From the NCBI GenBank assembly GCA_009991955.1, contig JAACWS010000023.1:1-64000 (forward strand): a stretch of DNA of 64,000 nucleotides. The letters run 5' to 3'. This stretch comes from Spirochaetales bacterium. Lineage in GTDB: Bacteria; Spirochaetota; Spirochaetia; DSM-27196; Salinispiraceae. A program made the position numbers and the translations under genes. How positions within the stretch are numbered: position 1 is the first letter of the stretch; each line of letters starts with the position of its first letter. The notes beneath the pieces were generated by a model. That model saw only the letters and a list, made by a program, of their open reading frames with translations, was not told the origin of the DNA and did not search any database. This document shows, in pieces, positions 43,654 through 52,841 of the stretch.

Positions 43654-44406
43654 ATGCACAGTACAGCATTCCATATTCAAAAAGGCGGCGTTGGCAAGAG
43701 CACCCTCTCCGGCAACGTCGCCTGGAAACTATCCGAACACCAAAAGACCATCCTCATCGACGCCGATCCCCAGGGAAACATCTCCAGCTGGTTCCTTTCC
43801 GAACCACCCCAATACGAACTGGCCGACATCCTCACAGGCGGCTGCTCCACAGAAGACGGTATCATCCAGCTATCCAATCAGCTCAGTCTGATCCCCACAT
43901 TCGGACTGGATGGCTCTCTGAAGCAATATGCCGAGAATACCCTGAACGACGAACCCTTCATCTTCGAGGACCTGAATGAAGCCCTATCCCGGCTTGGCTA
44001 TGAAATCATCATCTACGACCTATCCCCGGGAATGTCCCGGTTAGAGAAATGCATCCTCATCGCCACCGATGAGGTCATCACACCCCTGACACCGGAATAC
44101 TTCTCCATCGACGGCATCACCATCTTTCGGAATGAACTCACCAAACTCAACAAGAACTTCCGGAAGGACATAAAACACAACAAGGTTGTCTGCAACATGC
44201 TGAACCGCTCCTTCCGCAGACATCTCTCCCTCTACAGTGAATTCACCCGGATGGACATGCAGCTTTTCACCATCCCCCAGGATTCCCGTTTAGCCGAAAG
44301 CCAACTCCATCATCAATCCATCTACACCTACGATCCCGTAGCAAAATCCATCACCGCTCTAAACGCCCTGGCAGACGCCATTAAGGCCGAAAGTAATGGC
44401 TCTTAA
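43654..44406 (+). CDS. parA: ParA-family partition ATPase
   Basis: 250 aa from ATG 43654 (CAGGAGG upstream); a TTG at 43600 is unlikely. The deviant Walker A FHIQKGGVGKSTLSG is at the N-terminus, followed by ILIDADPQGNISSW and IIYDLSPGMSRLE (Walker B region). This small type-Ib-like ParA lacks an N-terminal DNA-binding domain. It would segregate or stabilise the excised form of the element with the RHH protein encoded by the overlapping next gene. Confidence 0.92.
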   Translation: MHSTAFHIQKGGVGKSTLSGNVAWKLSEHQKTILIDADPQGNISSWFLSEPPQYELADILTGGCSTEDGIIQLSNQLSLIPTFGLDGSLKQYAENTLNDEPFIFEDLNEALSRLGYEIIIYDLSPGMSRLEKCILIATDEVITPLTPEYFSIDGITIFRNELTKLNKNFRKDIKHNKVVCNMLNRSFRRHLSLYSEFTRMDMQLFTIPQDSRLAESQLHHQSIYTYDPVAKSITALNALADAIKAESNGS

Positions 44407-44626
44407 GAGACCCTCAGAAAATACCCAGTGGTCCGAGTTGCTCGATACCACGGGAATTCCAAGGAAATCGGAACCTGATCCTCCCGGTCCGATGCCCATC
44501 CGAAACATCCGGATCTCAGAAAGCGACTGGCAGCTCCTACAGCGACACTTCGGATCGAAGGGGTTGTCGGTATCTGCAGGAATCCGGATGATACTGCGGG
44601 AATATCTGATAAAAATCAGCACATAA
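44396..44626 (+). CDS. ribbon-helix-helix protein, probable ParA partner
   Basis: 76 aa. A disordered, proline-rich N-terminus (Arg and Lys-containing, as expected for an ATPase-stimulating tail) precedes RNIRISESDWQLLQRHFGSKG and a second helix SVSAGIRMILREYL, the RHH pattern of ParG/omega-type centromere-binding proteins. It overlaps parA by 11 bases, so the pair is co-translated. Confidence 0.7.
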   Translation: MALKRPSENTQWSELLDTTGIPRKSEPDPPGPMPIRNIRISESDWQLLQRHFGSKGLSVSAGIRMILREYLIKIST

Positions 44627-44963
44627 AAGTCTGTCCGAACGTCTATTCTCGATACCGATACAGGTGCTTTATACCAATAGGGGTGGGATGAAGCAAAGGG
44701 ATATCCGGTTAGCAACATCAGATAAAATCTACCACTTCTGGCTTGTACTGTGGTGGATTCTATCCTCAGGACATTTCCTACTACACACCGACTCACATGT
44801 AGTGAAAAACGTCATGAAATCGAAGCTCCCCCAAAATCATTATGATCGATGAGAGAGACAGGAACCTGCACTCTCTTCTTACCCGACAGCTTCTGAAACT
44901 ATACCTTGCAAACTACACGAATGAATCACCAATATCATAGTTGACCGAATAAAATTAGCCGGT
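44627..44963. other. gap; possible short ORF at 44688-44852
   Basis: The only candidate is a 54-codon frame from ATG 44688 (GGGGTGGG upstream) with one hydrophobic stretch (FWLVLWWILSSGHFLL). No family is recognised and coding signal is weak. The rest shows nothing clear before the AbiEi promoter. Confidence 0.25.
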
Positions 44964-44968
44964 AAATG

Positions 44969-44996
44969 TTGACATATCATTATATATGTATACAAT
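44969..44996 (+). promoter_or_regulatory. promoter of the orphan AbiEi gene
   Basis: TTGACA (44969-44974), a 16-base spacer and TACAAT (44991-44996). Transcription would start at about 45003, one base from the ATG at 45004, so the transcript is probably leaderless. Confidence 0.65.
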
Positions 44997-45003
44997 TAAC
45001 GGC

Positions 45004-45603
45004 ATGAGGACACAACGGGATACAGTTCAGGAACTACTCGAAACCTCTCCCCTGAGAAACTCCAACGAGTTCACTTCAGCAGGAGTAGATACGAAGACCC
45101 TCACCCGTATGGTAGAAGATGGTGAAATACAGCGTATGGCAAGAGGGCTGTATGCTGCAGCAGACTATATACCTGGTGCTCATCATTCGCTGATTGAATC
45201 CTGTAAACTAATCGGGACAGGAGTTGTGTGTCTTGTATCCGCCCTTTCATTTCATGAAGTTGGAACCCAGAACCCTTCCCAGATTTGGATTGCCATTGAG
45301 AGGGGAACCCGAACTCCGCAGGTAGAAGATTACCCTATTCAGATATCCCTATTCTCCGGAGAAGCCTACTCCAGCGGTATCAAAGAGCATACGGTAGATG
45401 GAGTGGTTATCCGTGTGTACAGTATCGCCAAGACAATTGCCGATTGTTTCAAGTACCGCAACAAGATCGGACTGGATGTCTCAATCGAAGCTCTGAAAGA
45501 CGTTATACAGAACAAGCGGACATCAATCGATGAGATTCTTCACTTCGCAAAGATATGCAGGGTTGAGAAGGTCATAAAGCCCTACATGGAGAGCCTGGTA
45601 TGA
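45004..45603 (+). CDS. abiEi: AbiEi-family antitoxin (orphan)
   Basis: 199 aa from ATG 45004; the longer frame from 44986 starts inside the -10 element. It has the N-terminal winged helix (TLTRMVEDGEIQRMARGLYAAADY) and the AbiEi core (CLVSALSFHEVGTQNPSQIWIAIERGTRTP, then YSIAKTIADCFKYRNKIGLDVSIEAL). It is normally the DNA-binding, self-repressing antitoxin of a type IV toxin-antitoxin pair. Here its partner is reduced to fragments (see next entry), so it is a solo antitoxin or a regulator. Confidence 0.85.
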   Translation: MRTQRDTVQELLETSPLRNSNEFTSAGVDTKTLTRMVEDGEIQRMARGLYAAADYIPGAHHSLIESCKLIGTGVVCLVSALSFHEVGTQNPSQIWIAIERGTRTPQVEDYPIQISLFSGEAYSSGIKEHTVDGVVIRVYSIAKTIADCFKYRNKIGLDVSIEALKDVIQNKRTSIDEILHFAKICRVEKVIKPYMESLV

Positions 45604-45708
45604 CAGAACCCGGGAAAGACTATGCAGCTTCTGTATTAGTCCATTGAAAACATTCAGGATGCGGTACAACAGACATTTTCAGCATCAGAACGCATCTACA
45701 ATCAATAG
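45600..45708 (+). pseudogene. remnant of an AbiEii-type toxin gene
   Basis: ATG at 45600 overlaps the AbiEi stop in the usual AbiE manner and encodes MTEPGKDYAASV before a stop at 45645-45647; the LAxSV-like opening is common in AbiEii homologues. Another frame then reads SIENIQDAVQQTFSASER up to a stop at 45706-45708, resembling the later (I..A...TF..R) segment. The central nucleotidyltransferase part (GG...DxD) is gone, so an internal deletion with frameshift is likely. Confidence 0.5.
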
Positions 45709-45789
45709 AAGTGATTTTATCTCCTCTTGTGTTGCATTATTGCCAAAAAAGGTATATATTAGTATTAGAAAAGGCAAGAGGGTACACTT

Positions 45790-47109
45790 ATGCTGATATC
45801 ATTCACTGTACAAAACTGGATGTCATTCCGGGATAAAGTAGGATTCTCAATGGTTGCCAGCAAGGAACAACAACATGGCGATCGGCTGGCCAAACTCGGA
45901 AAGTACAGAATGCGAGCTCTGCCTACTGCAGTTATCTACGGAGGGAATGCTTCGGGGAAAACAAACCTGTTCAAGTCCATAGCTTTTGCCAGGCACTTCA
46001 TTATCAGAGGATCACACCCTGAGGCGATGATCGCTGTTGAACCTTTTCAACTGGATAAGTCATATCTGCCTTCACCCACCCGGTTCACTTTTGAGATTCT
46101 GGTCGATGAGAACATATTTGAATACTCATTCTCCGTCAGTGCTTCTCGTGTGTTTGAGGAAAAACTGCTCCAGATCACCAGTAACAGTGAAAAGCTCCTG
46201 TATCACCGATTGGAGGACGATCCTGACCCGCATTTCCATTCATCTATAGATGATAAGCGGCTTCGGTTTGCCTTCGAAGGAACAAGAGATAATCAGCTGT
46301 TCCTCACGAATAGTGTTTCCCAGAAAAGAGATGAGTTCAGGACTCTCTATGACTGGTTCAACTATACTCTGGTCCTCATAGCCCCGGATACCCGCTTCGA
46401 ATCATTCGAACATTTTGTTACTGAAGGTAGTCCGCTCTATGAAACAATGAACGCAATACTTCCTAACCTGGATACCGGCATCAGTAAACTTGGTGGAGAG
46501 GATATCTCTCTGGATCTCATAAACCTGCCGGAACCGATGAAGCAGGATTTGATAGAGCGGACAAAGAACGGAATGTCTGTAAAGGTTAATACCGGAGATG
46601 AGAAAATCATTATCTCTCGCAAGGATGATAAACTATCCATAAAGAAGCTCTATACCTATCACCGTGATTCTGAGGGAAAGAAAGTTCGGTTCGAAATGAA
46701 ACAGGAATCGGATGGCTCCAAACGGATCATAGACCTGCTCCCTGCGTTCCTGGATCTCATGCAAACGAAAATCCCCAAAGTAATTATCATCGATGAAATC
46801 GACAGGAGCTTGCACTCACTCCTTACCCAGCAACTTCTGGAAGTATTCCTGGCAAGCTGCTCAAATGAAACCCGTAAGCAGCTCTTCTTTACTACTCATG
46901 ATCTGATGCTGATGGACCAGGAATTCTTCCGGCGCGATGAAATGTGGATCACTCAACGCCGGAACGATGGTTCATCTGAGCTGATCAGCTTTGCTGAATA
47001 TGATGACATTCGCAGCGATAAGGACATAAGAAAAAGCTACCTGCAAGGGCGCATGGGAGGAATCCCGAAAATCATCGCTGACCAGATACTAACTGGAACA
47101 GGAAACTAA
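45790..47109 (+). CDS. AAA family ATPase (AAA15/AbiL-like)
   Basis: 439 aa of the ABC/SMC-like ATPase group often found in abortive infection loci. Starts SFTVQNWMSFRDKVGFSMVA, Walker A YGGNASGKTNLFKS (about 50-58), signature/Walker B VIIIDEIDRSLHSLLTQQLLEVFL, and the switch FFTTHDLMLMD. It is usually followed by a RloB-type partner; here only about 430 bases of gene-poor DNA follow, so the partner may have been lost. It may act alone or with other defence genes on the island. Confidence 0.8.
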   Translation: MLISFTVQNWMSFRDKVGFSMVASKEQQHGDRLAKLGKYRMRALPTAVIYGGNASGKTNLFKSIAFARHFIIRGSHPEAMIAVEPFQLDKSYLPSPTRFTFEILVDENIFEYSFSVSASRVFEEKLLQITSNSEKLLYHRLEDDPDPHFHSSIDDKRLRFAFEGTRDNQLFLTNSVSQKRDEFRTLYDWFNYTLVLIAPDTRFESFEHFVTEGSPLYETMNAILPNLDTGISKLGGEDISLDLINLPEPMKQDLIERTKNGMSVKVNTGDEKIIISRKDDKLSIKKLYTYHRDSEGKKVRFEMKQESDGSKRIIDLLPAFLDLMQTKIPKVIIIDEIDRSLHSLLTQQLLEVFLASCSNETRKQLFFTTHDLMLMDQEFFRRDEMWITQRRNDGSSELISFAEYDDIRSDKDIRKSYLQGRMGGIPKIIADQILTGTGN

Positions 47110-47538
47110 GACCATCTATCCATACAGCAATAGACAGGGCAAGACGCCAGGACTCACCAGCATGCCGAGACTGGCCGAGGACAACAGGCACGACAGTATA
47201 CAGACTGGTGGAGGAACTCCTTAAGGAAGTGAAATAGTAACTATAACATGCCCACTACCCACCTTTTTGTAGAATCCACCACAGTTCTCAGGTATTGTGG
47301 TAGTTTCTATCATGCGTAATAGAACTAAATTGACAATCCTCCGCTAAAGAATCAAAGAAATCAATACCATCCCGCCATTCTGTCAATCAATCGAAACACC
47401 ACTCGACCAGCTTCCCTCCAGAGAACTACTCACTGGGATTCTCACTTCCTATTCGTTCCCGAAGTGATTTTGAGTTGCTTAAAAGACGGTTGAAGTGGAA
47501 TCCAGACACTGGCTGGATGCATTAAATGCGAACCAAAT
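47110..47538. other. gene-poor gap with decayed coding remnants
   Basis: No credible gene in 429 bases. A plus-strand reading frame ends DFELLKRRLKWNPDTGWMH at a stop near 47526 and looks like a C-terminal remnant of an unidentified protein. The first 120 bases have a coding-like look but are broken by stops. This could be the erased partner gene of the AAA ATPase. Confidence 0.3.
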
Positions 47539-48336
47539 CTACTCACGCCACTCTACCCGATTTGCTATCTCATCAATGATCATGCGAACCCCAAGATTAT
47601 CCCCGGGACAGAGACGCATCATCCTCATGGCAATATGATGGGCTGCTTCAAAGTCCTTCATCCGCCATTGGGTCAGACACAGTCCATGGAGTGCCCGTAA
47701 GTAGGGCCTGTTTTCCAGACACTCCCAAAGGAAAACACCATCAAAATCGTCAGGCAGGTTTTTCTCGGCGATGGAAACCGAAACTTGAAAACAGTTCCGG
47801 GCATTTTCCAGCGATCCTTGGGAATCCAGGTAAAGGTTACCGATATGCACCAGGGCATCAATACATTGGGGATAATCTTCCCAGAGTCTGGTCAGAATAT
47901 CGTAGCGCTTTTCCCAAGTATCGGCCTCAACAGCATCGAAAACAGGGTCTTCATCAGGCTCATAAAAACCGTAACCGGAGTAATCCTTAAAAACATATTC
48001 CTGTCTCATGCCCTCTGCCAGGTACTCGGAAAAATATTCTAAGGCTTCCTCACCAAAAGAGTCCCGGGGATCCCAGAGGCCCTGGATCTCAAAGTCATGC
48101 CCGGGAATGTCAATATTGCTCAGAATGAACTCAGAACCTTTTACCGTGCCGGAAAGGTAAGTGTTTTTCTTGAAAACCCATTCCTTTTCAACTTCCAGGC
48201 TGATGGTGTTCAGTTCACAGTTCAACCTTCCCACAGAGGTCTTCACGGAGACGATCTCTCCACTGTCCAGATCTTTAGCCCTGAAACCTGAATTGGTCAA
48301 TTTTAAAATGATTAGTTTGCGTAGTTTGTTATTCAT
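47539..48336 (-). CDS. hypothetical TPR-containing protein
   Basis: 265 aa. The N-terminal 100 residues are beta-rich and unassigned (LRKLIILKLTNSGFRAKDLDSGEIVSV ...). The C-terminal half has TPR-like helical pairs (ALVHIGNLYLDSQGSLENARNCFQVSVSIAEK and ALHGLCLTQWRMKDFEAAHHIAMRMMRLCPGD). Cytoplasmic, no catalytic motif. AGGAA precedes the ATG. It runs opposite to the flanking defence genes. Confidence 0.6.
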   Translation of the reverse strand: MNNKLRKLIILKLTNSGFRAKDLDSGEIVSVKTSVGRLNCELNTISLEVEKEWVFKKNTYLSGTVKGSEFILSNIDIPGHDFEIQGLWDPRDSFGEEALEYFSEYLAEGMRQEYVFKDYSGYGFYEPDEDPVFDAVEADTWEKRYDILTRLWEDYPQCIDALVHIGNLYLDSQGSLENARNCFQVSVSIAEKNLPDDFDGVFLWECLENRPYLRALHGLCLTQWRMKDFEAAHHIAMRMMRLCPGDNLGVRMIIDEIANRVEWRE

Positions 48337-48510
48337 TTCTATTCCTTCTCATTCTTCTGACACACAGCTGTTTCATAGTACTTTCCAAATCAATTCTTTG
48401 GCAGTCTTGCAATCCTAAAGAAACCCCAATACCCACTTGACAGATGTCCGCCAAAGGGCTGCTTTGATTAACACTATTGCTCTCACATGTCAAGTACTGC
48501 TGCATTAAAC

Positions 48511-48539
48511 TTGACATATACTCCTGATAGGATTAATAT
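48511..48539 (+). promoter_or_regulatory. promoter of abiEi-abiEii
   Basis: Perfect TTGACA (48511-48516), a 17-base spacer and TAATAT (48534-48539). Transcription should begin within a few bases of ATG 48550, so the mRNA is close to leaderless. TTGACATAT is shared with the promoter of the orphan AbiEi gene. Confidence 0.75.
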
Positions 48540-48549
48540 TATTGATACT

Positions 48550-49386
48550 ATGCTGGATAATCGTCAAGCTGATATAATACCATCGTTCGAAAACTTCCTC
48601 GACAGACATTCTGTATTTACTTTAGAGGAACTTGACGATTTTCTTGCTACCTATCGTACCGGAAATGCCAATACAAGGAAATCATTGCTGTCCTATCATA
48701 AGAAACGCGGAAGGGTACTCTCTATCCGGCGGGGGCTTTATGCCTCTGTACCAAAAGGCTTCGATAAACAGAAATATCAGGTTGACCCCTATCTACTGGC
48801 AGCAAAATTAGCATCAGATGCAATCTTATCCCATCACACAGCTCTGGAAGTTCTCGGGAAAGCATACAGCATGACAAGAAAAGTAACCTTTCTCTCAACG
48901 TCAAAGGTAGAGCCGTTACAATTCCAGGATATGACCTATCATAGAGTCAGGGTTGCTCCCGAACTGACAGCCAGGGAGAAAGAAGATTTTGGTACCACCA
49001 TAATCACCAGGAATGGTACCGAAATAAAGATAACCGGTTTCGAGAGAACCTTGGTGGATCTTCTTTCCCGACCAGATCTGGCAGGGGGATGGGAGGAACT
49101 CTGGCGCTCCTTGGAGTCTATCGAATATTTTGATCTGGATACACTCTATGAATACCTGTTATTACTGGACAATACCACAGCATTTGCAAAGGTCGGCTTT
49201 TATCTTGAGCAGCATAAAGATCCATTGATGGTTGATGAAGCTTTTCTTCAGAAGCTGGAACAACATAAGCCAAAAAGCCTGCATTATATGCAACGGCAGA
49301 ATAGAAAGGATGGTACCCTGTTAAATAGATGGAATCTGCTGGTGCCCGGTGAGTTGCTACAGAGGTCCTGGGGTGATGTGATATGA
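48550..49386 (+). CDS. abiEi: AbiEi-family antitoxin of a complete AbiE system
   Basis: 278 aa from ATG 48550; the frame from 48487 would place the promoter inside the gene. It has the winged-helix N-terminus (FTLEELDDFLATYRTGNANTRKSLLSYHKKRGRVLSIRRGLYASV) and the AbiEi core (DAILSHHTALEVLGKAYSMTRKVTFL; ITGFERTLVDLLSRPDLAGGWEELW). It should bind its own promoter and counter the toxin encoded by the overlapping next gene. Confidence 0.88.
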   Translation: MLDNRQADIIPSFENFLDRHSVFTLEELDDFLATYRTGNANTRKSLLSYHKKRGRVLSIRRGLYASVPKGFDKQKYQVDPYLLAAKLASDAILSHHTALEVLGKAYSMTRKVTFLSTSKVEPLQFQDMTYHRVRVAPELTAREKEDFGTTIITRNGTEIKITGFERTLVDLLSRPDLAGGWEELWRSLESIEYFDLDTLYEYLLLLDNTTAFAKVGFYLEQHKDPLMVDEAFLQKLEQHKPKSLHYMQRQNRKDGTLLNRWNLLVPGELLQRSWGDVI

Positions 49387-50354
49387 TTCTTTCAGAAAAG
49401 GATATCCTGCGTTTATCGGGGGAGATGGGGTTTAATCCGCTGATGCTTGAGAAAGTACTTTATCTCATGCAGCTCCTGCAATCCCTGAATAAGCACCCTT
49501 TTCTGAAAGGGAAATGGGTTCTCAAAGGCGGGACGGCTCTTAATCTGTTTATCTTTAACTTGCCCCGATTATCTGTTGATATTGATCTCAACTATATCGG
49601 TTCAGTTGACCGTGAACAGATGAAAGCGGACAGGCCCAAGATTGAACAGGCATGTGCTGCTGTATTCTCCCGGGAAGGATTTACCGTTAAACGGGCTCCT
49701 ACCGATCATGCTGGCGGCAAGTGGATATTATCATACATCAGTTATTCTGGTCAGCCTGGTAACCTTGAAGTTGATTTCAACTTCATGTTCCGACAGCCCC
49801 TTTGGGAACCTATGAAGAAGGAATCAATCAAGATTGGCCGATATGTCGCTGAAGATATTCCGGTGCTGGATCAGCATGAATTGGTTGCGGGAAAGCTGGC
49901 AGCTCTTCTGGCAAGAACTCAGTCGCGAGACCTTTATGATTCAGCCCGTATTTTCGATACCTTAACTATGGATAATGAATTCCTTAGAATAGCGTTTATC
50001 GTGTACGGTGGTATGAATCGAGTCGACTGGAGAACAGTTTCAATAGAATCAGTTGCTGTTGATCCAGATGATCTTGGAAGAAAACTTTTTCCGGTACTCC
50101 ATAACCAAAGGATTCAACAGAATCTATCGCCAGAAGCATACGGCGCTACCCTCGTCGAAAAATGCAGAGAAGGCCTACAGAGGGTTATTCCATTTACACC
50201 AAATGAACGTTCTTTCCTTGATATGCTCCTCAATGAAGGAGTGATAGATCCAGGCCTGCTAACCAGCGATCCCGAGCTACAGAAGAGGATTCAGGTTCAG
50301 CCCTTACTGCAATGGAAGGCATTGAATGTCAGGAAATATCGAGGGTTGGAGTAA
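49383..50354 (+). CDS. abiEii: AbiEii-family nucleotidyltransferase toxin
   Basis: 323 aa, ATGA overlap with abiEi. The pol-beta-like nucleotidyltransferase signature WVLKGGTALNLF (Gly49-Gly50) with LSVDIDLNYIG (Asp66, Asp68) is intact, as is the downstream DQHELVAGKLAALLARTQSRDLYDSARI segment. Such toxins modify tRNA or related targets and confer abortive infection and element maintenance. The complete pair contrasts with the orphan AbiEi 4 kb upstream. Confidence 0.9.
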   Translation: MILSEKDILRLSGEMGFNPLMLEKVLYLMQLLQSLNKHPFLKGKWVLKGGTALNLFIFNLPRLSVDIDLNYIGSVDREQMKADRPKIEQACAAVFSREGFTVKRAPTDHAGGKWILSYISYSGQPGNLEVDFNFMFRQPLWEPMKKESIKIGRYVAEDIPVLDQHELVAGKLAALLARTQSRDLYDSARIFDTLTMDNEFLRIAFIVYGGMNRVDWRTVSIESVAVDPDDLGRKLFPVLHNQRIQQNLSPEAYGATLVEKCREGLQRVIPFTPNERSFLDMLLNEGVIDPGLLTSDPELQKRIQVQPLLQWKALNVRKYRGLE

Positions 50355-50396
50355 AAATCAATAAACGTAAATAAATTTCGAACTATGGAGATGTGA

Positions 50397-52841
50397 ATGG
50401 ATTTTTCAAATGTGAAACTGTATGACTGGGTAGAATTTTTCACAGAACTTGCAGAACAAATCAATAAACTGCGAGATAATGATGATAGAGACTCCAAATT
50501 GTTTGAGCTGGCAACGCAATCGTTCGGCGAAGAGTCTGCAATATGCAAATATGACTATGTAGATCCCTTCTCGTTTATCTATTATCTGGCACAGAGGAAC
50601 ACCAGGAACCAGAAGGATAAGTACTTTTCCGCCATAAAAGACGTATTCTCATTGAACAGCGATATTCCTACAGATATTGTTTTCCCAACACCGACTCCTA
50701 ATTCTACGACCCTTTATCATGACGGCCAGACCTACAACAACGATATTCTCTGGAATATGTTTGGAACAGCATGCGCTGGGGATGATTTCACAGATGCTGA
50801 TTTTCTTGCATTCCTTCAACTCAAAGCTGTCGGCTGTTCAAAATTGACGCAGACCTTGTTTCTGATCAATCCCGAGAGCTATTTACCAATTGACATTAAT
50901 GTCTATTTGACCGAAGAAGATACATACAAAAGCTACCCTGAGTTAAAGAAAGCTATCGATAAATTCGGATTCCGCCCATACAAGCAGGCAATGGATGATA
51001 TCTCAAAGCATTTCCCCGGTTGCCACCTCTATGAAATAAATCTATTCAGCTACCTGAAAACATCAAATCAGATATCAGAACCAGAGAATTACTTCCAAAT
51101 CGGGTCTAATGTGTATGGCGGCTCAAAGGGTGAAGACACAGATTACATCCAGGACTTTTATTCTCAGAGTGGCGTCTGGGTGGGTGGCCCATCATCAGGA
51201 GGTAATGGGGCACGGCAATATCCTATAACCGATCCTGATTTTGGCGATATTGTACTATCTCATATCAATCACTATGGAAATGGTATTGGTATTGTCTTGG
51301 ATAACCAGTATGCCGCAATAGGTAAATTTGATAAGGACAGTATCATAAAGGTTCTTTGGATCGCCAGGGAGGAACGACCGAACTGTTTAAATTCCTCTCA
51401 AATGCTCGGAATGAGTTACGCAAGAACAATAACCCAGAGCTTTCTTGATCAATTCCCAGAATCGCGAAAAGTTCTGGAATCACTTTCCACTGGTAGTATT
51501 AACCCGAATCATAAAAGCAGGAGTTCAGAAGCAATGAAATCGCTAAACCAGATCTTATATGGTCCTCCGGGAACAGGAAAAACCTATGAAACAGTTCTCC
51601 TGGCAGCAGAACTAATCGAACAAAGAGAGATGAGTTCATATAATGAAGCCTTGGAAATATTCAACGAACACCTCGGCACTCGAATTGAGTTCATCACATT
51701 CCATCAGAACTACAGCTATGAAGATTTCATACAGGGTCTTCGTCCGGATATTGATAATAGCAAAACCCTCAACTTTGAACGTAAGGATGGTGTGTTCCTG
51801 CGAATATCGAATAATGCATTGTTCGAGTACTACAAAGCAGAACAGAAAGGGGAAACTCAGCAGGAAGTTTTGAAGGATAAAAAAGCGGGAGAGGTATACC
51901 TCGATTTTCTGGAGCACTTGAAAATCACAGAAAAGAAAACTTTCCAAACCATTAATAAAGCAGAAGTTCATCTACAGGAGATCAACAAGAACAAAAATCT
52001 TCTTCTCAGGCATGGCAATAGCAGCAAGACCTATGTTGTGTCAGCCAAGCGCCTTATTAAGCTATTTGAAGTGTACCCTGATATATCCAAAATACAGAAT
52101 GTGAACAACGATATTCGTGATGCCATTGGTGGTTGTAATTCTACGATCTACTGGGTGATCCTGAAAGAGTTTATCCAATACTATAATAACTATACAGTAG
52201 ATATTGATACTGATAGCGCACCAGAGGAAAAACTTGAAGAGATTGATTACGAAACAAAAAAAGAGTTACTGAGCACTTTCAATCTAAGCAAAGCTGTTGA
52301 CATTGACTCAACTGAGATAAACAACTACGTCCTTATAATCGATGAAATCAATCGAGCCAATATCTCCCGTGTTTTTGGTGAGCTGATTACCCTGATAGAA
52401 CCGGACAAACGTTCACACGGAGAACTCACTTTGCGCTGCACCTTACCTTCTGGAGAAGAATTCATTGTACCCTCAAATCTCTATATCATTGGAACAATGA
52501 ATACCGCTGACAAATCTATCGCGCTTTTGGACATTGCGTTACGCAGGAGATTTATCTTCACCCCTATGTATCCGAAATACGAAATTCCCGGGTTTGATAT
52601 TAATGATTCGGATATCCTGAAAAAGATAAATGGTGAGATCGTTAAAAGGAAGGGATACGATTTTCAGATCGGCCACTCATATTTCATGGGAGATAACTAC
52701 GACAGAGCGACAACAATGAATAACAAGGTCATTCCGCTTCTTCTTGAATATTTTATGAATGATGAAAAGGAAGTGAGGGATATATTAAAAGTTGCAGAAT
52801 TGCGGCTCAAAGAGAACTCATGGCCGATTGAGATTGAATGA
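50397..52841 (+). CDS. mcrB: McrB-type AAA+ GTPase of a type IV restriction system
   Basis: 814 aa. The C-terminal motor has QILYGPPGTGKTYE (Walker A near residue 387), YVLIIDEINRANISRVFGELITLIEPDKR (Walker B) and the McrB hallmark IGTMNTADKSIALLDIALRRRF. The N-terminal 380 residues differ from the E. coli McrB DNA-binding domain. The part around FGDIVLSHINHYGNGIGIV looks like an EVE/ASCH-like reader of modified bases, though this is a guess. It is coupled to mcrC by a 4-base overlap. It would recognise modified phage DNA. Confidence 0.9.
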   Translation: MDFSNVKLYDWVEFFTELAEQINKLRDNDDRDSKLFELATQSFGEESAICKYDYVDPFSFIYYLAQRNTRNQKDKYFSAIKDVFSLNSDIPTDIVFPTPTPNSTTLYHDGQTYNNDILWNMFGTACAGDDFTDADFLAFLQLKAVGCSKLTQTLFLINPESYLPIDINVYLTEEDTYKSYPELKKAIDKFGFRPYKQAMDDISKHFPGCHLYEINLFSYLKTSNQISEPENYFQIGSNVYGGSKGEDTDYIQDFYSQSGVWVGGPSSGGNGARQYPITDPDFGDIVLSHINHYGNGIGIVLDNQYAAIGKFDKDSIIKVLWIAREERPNCLNSSQMLGMSYARTITQSFLDQFPESRKVLESLSTGSINPNHKSRSSEAMKSLNQILYGPPGTGKTYETVLLAAELIEQREMSSYNEALEIFNEHLGTRIEFITFHQNYSYEDFIQGLRPDIDNSKTLNFERKDGVFLRISNNALFEYYKAEQKGETQQEVLKDKKAGEVYLDFLEHLKITEKKTFQTINKAEVHLQEINKNKNLLLRHGNSSKTYVVSAKRLIKLFEVYPDISKIQNVNNDIRDAIGGCNSTIYWVILKEFIQYYNNYTVDIDTDSAPEEKLEEIDYETKKELLSTFNLSKAVDIDSTEINNYVLIIDEINRANISRVFGELITLIEPDKRSHGELTLRCTLPSGEEFIVPSNLYIIGTMNTADKSIALLDIALRRRFIFTPMYPKYEIPGFDINDSDILKKINGEIVKRKGYDFQIGHSYFMGDNYDRATTMNNKVIPLLLEYFMNDEKEVRDILKVAELRLKENSWPIEIE

